Assembly (NCBI RefSeq): GCF_024139115.2
Contig: NC_085139.1
Span: 5,365,533-5,429,532, forward strand
DNA from: Armigeres subalbatus
Taxonomy: Eukaryota > Arthropoda > Insecta > Diptera > Culicidae
Direction of reading: 5' to 3'
Length of the DNA stretch: 64,000 nucleotides
Of this stretch, positions 56,690 to 64,000 are shown one piece after another (position 1 is the stretch's first letter; each line of letters starts with the position of its first letter). The position numbers and the translations under genes were made by a program. The notes beneath the pieces were generated by a model, which worked only from the letters and a program-made list of their open reading frames with translations, was not told the DNA's origin and did no database searches.

Positions 56690-57426
56690 AGAGGACCTCC
56701 CGGAGAATTCCGTCTTGATGGCTAGGGCATCACCCCTGGAGCGATTGGCGCCTACCCTAGACTTCTTGCTACCCTCATTCGCCTGGGCCTTCTTTTCGGC
56801 CCATGACGTCTTCGGTTTCCTTTTGTTCTAAACCAGGTGCCCGCGATTACTTGAGCCTCAGTCTGGGTAGACTTTGGTTCCACCGTCTACGCTGGCACGC
56901 CCTCGGTCGATTCAACCTTGCCCGAGTCCACGAATCCTAGGGCCTCAGTCTGGGTAGACCTCGACTCCACGGATTTCACGGGTTTACACTTGGCCGTCCC
57001 GACCGCCCTCTCCAGCTTGGCGTCCAACATCGACTTTCGAAGTTTCAGCAAGCACCTCTTGAGGTCCTTACTGATATTATGCTTCAATGACGCAAAGTCG
57101 ATGATGGCGTCCAGCTTTTCCGTCGCCACCTCGAAGGCCGAAAGCCCATCGCGTTTGCGGTTCATCGCCTCCACAAGCCATGGGCCGTCAATAACCTCTA
57201 CCGGCGTTTTTTTAGCCGAGATGAAGGTTAAGTGACCCACGCTGGCGCTGCGCACTGAGCTGCCGACTATTGCCTCTGGCCTCCTAGGCGGAGACCTGAA
57301 CAACCCATCTCTTGCGAAGGGGTTGTCGCCTATACTACTACCACTAATTGAAGAATTGACTTGGTTTTCCATTTTGGTCCAACGAGTTGGTCGGGAAAAG
57401 AGGTCCACCATGCCAGAGCCCAGCAT
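56690..57426 (-). pseudogene. Non-LTR ORF1 N-terminal part, R1/LOA-like
   Basis: The minus-strand frame 57426-56887 reads MLGSGMVDLFSRPTRWTKME, then DGPWLVEAMNRKRDGLS, LDAIIDFASLKHNISKDLK and SRSTQTEALGF, with a stop at 56887. After a frame change the theme continues as KPKTSWAEKKAQ down to about 56700. Helical ORF1 leaders with an STQTE motif occur in R1- and LOA-type elements of mosquitoes; the exact clade is uncertain. The CCHC end and ORF2 are absent, cut off by the minisatellite. Confidence 0.6.
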
Positions 57427-57660
57427 GACGCGGTAAGGGACAATTACTGTGGAGGGTGCCCAGGTACCCTACAGGCTCCGTTAAAGGCCTAGATCATTAT
57501 TTCACCCCCCTGGCCATGCATCCCCTCGGCACGGGTCGCTTGACGCCTTGGGATTAGGGGTTAGGGACGATGGTCCCCTTGGTCGCACCCACTCACTCTA
57601 GCTGATGTCAGAAGGACAACAGTGCCCAGGCTGCACTACCAGCTAAGTACAAAACCCTTA
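57427..57660 (-). other. 5' region of the ORF1 element
   Basis: GC-richer leader upstream of the ORF1 start (minus strand). Bases 57598-57655 are shared with 38813-38870. No coding function is seen. Confidence 0.45.
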
Positions 57661-58646
57661 GCTGGCGGTCGATTGTCATCGGAAGACCCGTGGAAGCGTG
57701 AGATTGGAACTTGTGAGGACCAGAGCTGTGTAGGTCGCTCCTTCCCAGATGTCAACTCACCATTTCGCAGCCCTTATGTGTGTGTATGTGTGTGTATGTG
57801 TTCAAAATTTAGCATTATCCGATTTATTCGCAACAAGTTGCAATCGACGAGGAATGCGGTCCCATTGTTTGTTATTGAAAATTGGCCCGATCGGACATTG
57901 CATTTCGGAATCATTGAAAAATATTTTTTTCCCTAGGGTTCACGGATTTTTTTTTCAAAAACAAAATTTTGTTTATCCAAAAGTAGTGACAATGCATATG
58001 CAAAAACATGAAAAATGATAGAAACAATGCGAACTAGACCTCTAAAGTGTTTTTTTTTTAACTTTCTAATGTGATTTTTCAATACATTTTATGATGGACA
58101 AGAAAGGCATCATCGCCGCTACACACAAAACAAATCGTTTTGTGTCATTTTTTGAGACGCCATCCACCATGTAAAGCAATAATTGTAGGTTAGTTTTATA
58201 TTACAGCAATTACATTGGCAGAATGATCAAATTTGTAACTAATATTTGCAGTAAAACAGCGTTGTTTACATGTGCCATCTTGGACACAAAGTGTTCTATA
58301 ATATGGACCATCGATCTGAGGTCCAGTTATTTTTTATAATCCAACCTATTTTAGCTTCGATATCATAAAGCGGATTGAAAGCTTTAATCCTAACGATGGT
58401 ATTTATGTATTATTATCGATAATTGATTCAGTTCGTGGCGTTATAAATGTAATTCATTGTTGAGAAAGTGCTCCATAACTGCGGAGGGAGTGTACCATAA
58501 AAATCCGAATTCCTTATGTGAAATAATGGCTGTTTGAATTTATATGAGTATATATTTTACACCGTGCATGTGTATCATTTCGATTCCATAATGCTCTACC
58601 TTAGTTTTCTTGCGTTCCGGTTACAGTTTGTAACGCACATGTTGTA
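57661..58646. other. Unassigned; short TG microsatellite
   Basis: Bases 57776-57803 are (tg)n-like with tatgtgtgtgtat interruptions. The rest is AT-rich without a recognised gene. Confidence 0.4.
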
Positions 58647-60024
58647 GGGTAACGGCTGTATTTTGGACCGGGCTCATATTTTGGACCACCCAGCTGAATT
58701 TTGTATTTATATCACACAAAACTAAATAAAACATGCAACATTTAAATGTTATTGCAAAACGAAACTATCCATAAAGTATTTCCTACATTTGTTTCTTAAA
58801 AAATATTGCAATTATTAAAAATATTTGCACGCATTTACCCATTCTGGCTGGATTAGACCAAAACTAAGACGACATTGTAAAATTGAAGTCAACTTTCAAA
58901 AGCTGTAAGTTTATTTGTACATAGATTTAAAACATGTGAATGATGTTGTTGACTTATTACAACCTAATAGAAGCAGTTTCCTATCTCGAGCAAAACATTG
59001 TAAGTTTAAAAACAGTATTCTGAGGCATGTCCAAAATAGGTTCATTTTTCATTGAGCCGAACAAATTTTCGACATATCTTCTTTTTAAGTTCTAGATCTC
59101 TTAAACTTTTGTTTTTACCAACCATTTGTTTCTCTAGTATCAAATCATTAATAAATTACTGTTCATATAGCATTTATAAATTACCGTTCATTGATGTAGA
59201 AAAATGAAAGACATTAAAAAATGTCTATCAACCCAACATGTAAATGTTTTTATTATTTCCATACGAAAATACTGCCTATTATCGCATATCAGTCCCATCT
59301 TTACTGAAATTCCTATCCATATGGGACAAATATGCTATTGTGGGCAGAATAGTTAAGAAAGCTCCATGACAAGAATCAATCTTTGCTAGAGCTCTCCGTC
59401 TGTGCTCCGTCTTGCCAATGCAACAGAGTTTCGCGTTCTACGATTAGGAGGAGCAAGGAGCAAGAAAGAACCGGCCATCCCACTACTATCAATGGCGCAA
59501 ATGGAACAGATCTGGCAAACTACATAAACCAGGTGCATACATCACGGCCATGGGCCGCACGTTTGTTTTGCTTTCATGATGCTGTACTGAGTGGTACTGA
59601 AATTGATATTAGTTTCAATACCCTTAGCTTGTAGATATCTAAGCTTTTGAGTGCTTATAAACATGGATTGCTTAACAAGGACTTTCAGGATGAAAACCCC
59701 AAAAATGCTGGAGATCACTAATTTAATCTAATAGTAACATAACTTTGCAAGCAATACAAAATTATTGGAGTGGTCCAAAATATGTTCAATAGGTGGTCCA
59801 AAATAAAAACAGGCGGTCCAAAATTAAATCTTACATATCTTCAGAATTTATGATAGTTTGGTTCTTTCAGTGGGACTTACAACATTTTGACCTACAAATC
59901 CTACCTAGCATTCACCACTTTATAGTTTCATAGGGTATTGATCAAGCATTATTACCACATCTAACTTTTATTCGAAAAATCGTTCGGCCATCTCCTACAG
60001 CGGTCCAAAATACCTCCTTTACCC
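58647..60024. mobile_element. TA-target element 3, GGGTAA ends, 1.38 kb
   Basis: Left gggtaacggctgtattttgg and right inverted gggtaaaggaggtattttgg. TA at 58645-58646 and 60025-60026. Internal ggtccaaaat words recur near the right end (59772-59822). No transposase was found. The ends resemble element 2 at 44433. Confidence 0.8.
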
Positions 60025-60026
60025 TA

Positions 60027-61881
60027 CATGTGGTGCTGACTTCTTTGAAACTGAAACTACCGAAAAATTACTCATTGATGTCCCACGAGGCCAATTCGTC
60101 CTACGCTGAGCGGCAATTTGAGCGATAATCGATCTCGTGGTAATTGCTTTCAAAATATTGTTCCCCGCAGGGACCGTAAATCATCTTGTTGTTAGAGCAG
60201 AACTTTGCGGTTTGCGCTTCAGCAAAGGAAATTTCAAACGATTGATACAGACGGTTCACATAGCGTGGTAACATTCAGAATAAATAGTTGCAGATTCGCT
60301 CCAGTTCGAAGACATCAAACCAAAACAAGCGATACAACCAACTTTCCACTAATTAATTGCACTGAGTGTAAATTCTAATTTCCTAATTAATCAAATGCAC
60401 TGATCCAAGTAGCCCCGAAAGAAAGCGTCATGTAAGAAGATGTCGCTAAGGCGACAAACGAAGACGGCGGTACCATTCAGGAAATATTCTCCTTTGAACT
60501 TCGAGTAACGATGATCGTATACGGGAGGCGGTTACCAACAACGGACGCGAGTGTGGGGGCGACGGGATCCAATGTGATCGTCTGTTGAAAGGATCATAAA
60601 ACTTGCGGGAATTGTGCGATAGGGCTGCACATACGCACTATATGCTATGTGTTGGTGGTGTAAATCTGCGGCAGCGACACGCCCTCTGACACTGTTTAAT
60701 GCAATTAGCACTTACTCATTAGTTCGGGTCGGGCGGTTGTTCGTCCGTCGGATGCGCGTAAGCGCGTGCGGAAAAACGTTTAGTTTAATTGGACCTTACA
60801 GTTTGCGGTGAAATTTCGCCGCCGTCGTTTAACAGATGCCGTGAAACTCTTTGAACTCTCGGCTCGCAACGCCGTGCTGTGAGATGAGTGGGAAATTTAT
60901 TTTGACAGGAAGCCAGCTCTTTGGAATTTAGGAGTTCATACGCAGGCGGCAGGTTATCTTATCCTATGAACGGCCAAACAAACATACATCGTTCGAACAC
61001 TTTTGAGGGTTCTCTCCATCCTTTCCATCATTTTCCAGGTTCCCTGCTTGTCTGGAGATAAATGCCTTATATTGATCTTCAATGTAGATAAAATCCCTAA
61101 ATTACTTGAATTTGATGTGGCATGTGCTCCTCTAATTCAATCATGCACAGTTCTAGCAAAATAAAGTTATTTGCTATGCATTCACATCAGCTGGAGCGCG
61201 GAAAACACGTTTGATAGTTGTTAAATTCGAGATTATTAAATAGTAAGCAAAAAATTAATTGGATATTTATTTTGCGTGGTATAAAATGCAGTCGATCATT
61301 GTCGTGACCTGTCGTGACCATCTTTAGTCCTTAACAAATTTCTTTTCTCCTATAATATTTCTCAACAACATTAGAAAACCGATCAAAACAAGCTTGCTGA
61401 ATAACACAATTGATAGTTCACCCATAATTCCGGCTTGAAATCAAATTGCAGAGTTCCAAAAATAGACCTACAGCCGTACCTTTTCCGCAGTGAAGATCTA
61501 TTTGTACGACTACTCACTCAGCCTTCGCCGAAGCACGAACAGTGGAAAGAGCATATCCCCACCAAAAGTTACGACTTCATTCTATTTTACTACCGAATGT
61601 CATCTTTTTAATTGACGATATAGAAGTGTCGTAAAACTGTCCCCCCTTCGAAAGTCTCTTCCGAGTTATGAGACGTTTCCCGAGATGAACTGAAAAGTTG
61701 TCGGCTTTCGTGTGTTCGTTTAAATTAGGGCTATTTTGTTGCCGCTTCAATTTTGTTGTGAGGTTTCGATGCTATTCAAAGACGGATCAAAATGCCATTT
61801 GACTACAATGTTCACCGTAACATCGGATTTGTCAGACAATATCGACTTATCTTGTTTTTGTTTCTTTTCTATAACTTTCAG
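60027..61881. other. Unique 3' part of the giant intron
   Basis: Bases 60060-61000 are repeat-free and richer in GC than the transposon regions. They contain gtgtgggggcgacgggatcc and CpG-rich words. 61000-61740 is AT-rich. The last 30 bp are the polypyrimidine tract of exon 3. It is a candidate for regulatory sequence by exclusion. Confidence 0.4.
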
Positions 61882-61960
61882 AACTGCTGCTCCAACAGTT
61901 ACCTGCGTGAACGGTTACACCAGCTAAGCAAGGATAGCGATCGATATTCACCGATCACCG
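61882..61960 (+). CDS. nau: nau C-terminal-region exon
   Basis: The exon lies between the ctttcag acceptor (61881) and the donor gtaagtt (61961). It reads NCCSNSYLRERLHQLSKDSD then RYSPIT, and leaves one base (g) of a split codon (phase 1). Joined to exon 4328-4414 it gives QDYM-NCCSNSYLRERL, which aligns with the DYLSSYAGAYLEDKL segment and following KYGQFT region of Drosophila nautilus. In that protein this precedes the conserved SLDCLNLIV block, which should lie in the next exon, outside this window. The open frame and phase agree with the 57-kb splice. A different upstream partner cannot be ruled out without transcript data. Confidence 0.85.
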
Positions 61961-62035
61961 GTAAGTTACAAGTATAACAATAACTAGCCAGTCCTGCTCA
62001 AGTTAATTCGAACACTGACTCGACGTTGATTATAT

Positions 62036-62290
62036 GGTGAAGTTGAGGAACCGGCCTTTGATCCTCAACCTGCACATTCTCTCAATGATGGGCTACCACT
62101 CGATCACGCGCCGTTGCATATCGTCCATCACTATGAAAGCTGTTCCCAGCTCGTGTGTGTTGTCGCAGCTCTGGTAAATGGTATGGTTACATCTAAACGT
62201 TCGCACCATTGATCCCTTCCAACAAACCTCCTGCAACGTTTCGATACTGAAACCGCGGTCCTTGAGCACTTCGGCGAGCATGCACACTTA
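62036..62290 (-). pseudogene. RTE-like endonuclease N-terminal fragment
   Basis: The minus-strand frame 62287-62093 reads KDRGFSIETLQEVCWKGS, then HTIYQSCDNTHELGTAFIV and RRVIEW-stop. LQEVxW and HELGTAFIV are early AP-endonuclease motifs of RTE elements. Isolated fragment. Confidence 0.75.
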
Positions 62291-62522
62291 ATTTTTTTAC
62301 CGGGATTTCAGCAAAATGTTGAACTTTTACCGAGATTCGCACAGCCGTGTCCTAGCAAACATGTTTTTGCAGAGATTTCTGTCAAAATTGCTGAAAATCA
62401 GCAAATATTTTGCCGAGGATCAGCTAACAAACGCTATTTTTGCTGAAAAATCAGTTTTTTATTTTGCTGGCGCACGGCTGTGCAGGTTTTTGCCGAGCTG
62501 CAGAAATAAAAACTAAGTGTGT
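62283..62522. mobile_element. MITE with CACACTTA ends
   Basis: Left cacacttaatttttt and right inverted cacacttagtttttatt. Internal tttgctga/tcagcaaa words pair across the centre. About 240 bp. The target duplication is not clear. Confidence 0.7.
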
Positions 62523-62664
62523 GCGTGTGCTCCCGATGAAGTTGAAAGATTTGCAGCTCAATCAAAGTTAATTGCCTATGTTTCCGACTTGGACATTAAT
62601 TTACAATGTTCTGAAAACTCAGATGTGATTATGTACATTATGTGGATGATAATGATTTGAAAAA

Positions 62665-62745
62665 TGTATTGGAGGTACTCGAACCCACGACCCTCAGTAC
62701 GCTAGACTGGAGTTTTAACCAACTAAGCTACGAAGGACCTCCTTC
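62665..62745 (-). mobile_element. tRNA-like SINE head
   Basis: The minus strand shows ccttcgtagcttagttggtt (A-box-like), stem cagt/actg around ctagcgt, and B-box gggttcgagtacc. No closing acceptor stem, so it is not called a tRNA gene. Confidence 0.6.
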
Positions 62746-64000
62746 GGCTTTTTCGCAACTTTGCGGCTACTGAATGAGCACGAGATTCTCAAATCGGACG
62801 CATACACATGTGGAAGGTTTGGTTTGACAATGAATTGTGAGTGATTTTACTATGCGTATGTATTGGAACATGATTTGAATGTGCAGAATTTTGTTCTGAT
62901 GTGTTCCCTAATAAATCATATGAATTATCTTATTATCATATTGTCTTACCTTATTATCTTATAATCCTTTGAGTCTATAGAGATGGGATAGATTGAAAAC
63001 GTCAAAACAATCTCTCTTTGGTGGTAATAATGGCAGAAGAGTCCTTGCACTCAAACGCCATGGGGTAGGATAGTTATGGGTTGAAGTGAGGCTCGACACT
63101 AATGCAAAATGTAAGTGAATGCAAATTAGTCCATGATCAAAGGGTTGAAATGATTATATTAAACCACAATTCTATTACAATTTAGTAGTTTTCAAATAAC
63201 TATTTAAAATGCAACGTTTTTTTTTTGACTCGGAAGGAGCTATTTCGATATGGTTTGAAAAGTCATATAGTCAATTATTCAAATAATTTAGTTTGTAAAA
63301 GCTTATTGCGTATTAGTGTTTTATTTGATTAGTTTTAATTAAGCAGAGGTACGGCAAATACTGGGTAAAGCGTACCATTGCACAGTGTTTTATTTCGTCA
63401 TTTTCACGATCGAAATTCAAAAACTCGAAAAGTGTTGATTTTGGATATAGGGTTTGTTCACAGAAGTTTCAAGATATTTAGGAGCGCATCTTTCGAGAAA
63501 AACAGTTTGATGATTAATCCCCCTAAAAGTAAGTTGAGAAAATTATTCTCCACCAGAATGAAATAGACACGTAGTGTCTTCCGCAAAGTTGTAGTAAATG
63601 TTAATACGAGCAACTTTGCTGAACATCCCGAGTTTCTATCTCTCATATATAACAAACTTAAGTCGTTTTATGTAAAAACCCCATTAAAATCTTATTTTTC
63701 ATATTTCTCTTTCCAAGGATTTTTTCCATTTTCCGTCTTTTCTACAAAGTTGTCAAACAAGCAAAATTACATGTTTTTGCTAAACATTGTAACATTCCAT
63801 CTCACATACAACAAAAGTTATCTTTAAATTATACATATTTTTAGAGGTATTTCCACCTGTGATTACTCCCTTAATTGCAAAAAGTCGCAAATTTCTTCAC
63901 GATTTGCTGAAAATCGCTTATTTCATTTTCATACTGACATTGAAAACTTTTGTCGACAAGAGTCTTCTCGATTACTGTGTTTAAAACTTGTAAAACCATA

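Larger units (their letters stand above)
4415..61881 (+). other. Giant intron of nau, about 57.5 kb
   Basis: It begins at gtgagtg (4415) and ends in ttttctataactttcag (61881). Nearly all other features in this window lie inside it. Most of its length is transposon and satellite sequence. No other host coding exon was recognised in it. Confidence 0.75.
61961..64000 (+). other. Following intron of nau (partial)
   Basis: Starts gtaagttaca. No further exon was recognised before the window ends. It contains the transposon fragments listed next. From about 63360 there is AT-rich sequence with phrases such as ccgcaaagttgtagtaaat and ctacaaagttgtc, suggesting the arm of a long foldback whose partner is outside. 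Confidence 0.6.

Overview
This is a eukaryotic, insect-type window, most likely from a mosquito of the Aedes group. The reasons are a host gene split into short exons with GT-AG introns, a very high load of degraded transposable elements (I-, RTE-, LOA- and CR1/Jockey-type non-LTR retrotransposons, tRNA-headed SINEs, TA-, TTAA- and 8-bp-TSD MITEs), and large simple satellites. No bacterial, organellar or CRISPR feature is present.

The only host gene I can support is a plus-strand MyoD-family myogenic bHLH gene, the orthologue of Drosophila nautilus. Three exons are visible: 4136-4258 (end of the basic region through helix 2), 4328-4414 (linker) and 61882-61960 (part of the C-terminal region). 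They keep frame when joined and match nautilus in order. Exons 2 and 3 are separated by an intron of about 57.5 kb, so nearly everything else in the window sits inside that intron. Upstream exons (start codon, most of the basic region) and the last exon(s) lie outside the window or were not found.

Intron layout. 4.4-6.4 kb: apparently unique sequence. 6.4-7.9 kb: a LOA-type retrotransposon with a 5' inversion. 8.1-15.3 kb: a segmentally duplicated 23-bp satellite. 15.5-20 kb: MITEs, a perfect 39-bp palindrome and an island of unique sequence. 20.07-21.6 kb: a duplicated 95-bp satellite. 21.9-23.0 kb: a foldback element. 23.3-38.5 kb: a nested complex of I-like and RTE-like retrotransposons plus a DNA transposon with long inverted repeats. 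38.9-45.3 kb: foldbacks, a SINE, a nearly complete CR1/Jockey-like element and three TA-target elements. 45.3-50.5 kb: mostly unassigned sequence with a SINE. 50.5-52.3 kb: a polypurine tract in a foldback-like element. 52.9-57.7 kb: a hAT-like foldback, a chimeric SINE, an inverted minisatellite and a retrotransposon ORF1. 58.6-60.0 kb: a TA-target element. 60.1-61.7 kb: unique sequence leading to exon 3.

The strongest structural observation concerns 30660-37410. Inverting this single segment restores two unrelated broken retrotransposons at once: an I-like ORF1-ORF2 element, and an RTE reverse transcriptase split exactly at its first catalytic motif. This implies one inversion in the genome, or one inverted contig piece in the assembly. 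The second notable item is a decayed transposase-like gene (27333-29234) lying between inverted repeats of about 490 bp.

All calls come from reading the sequence and recalling protein-family motifs; no search was run.
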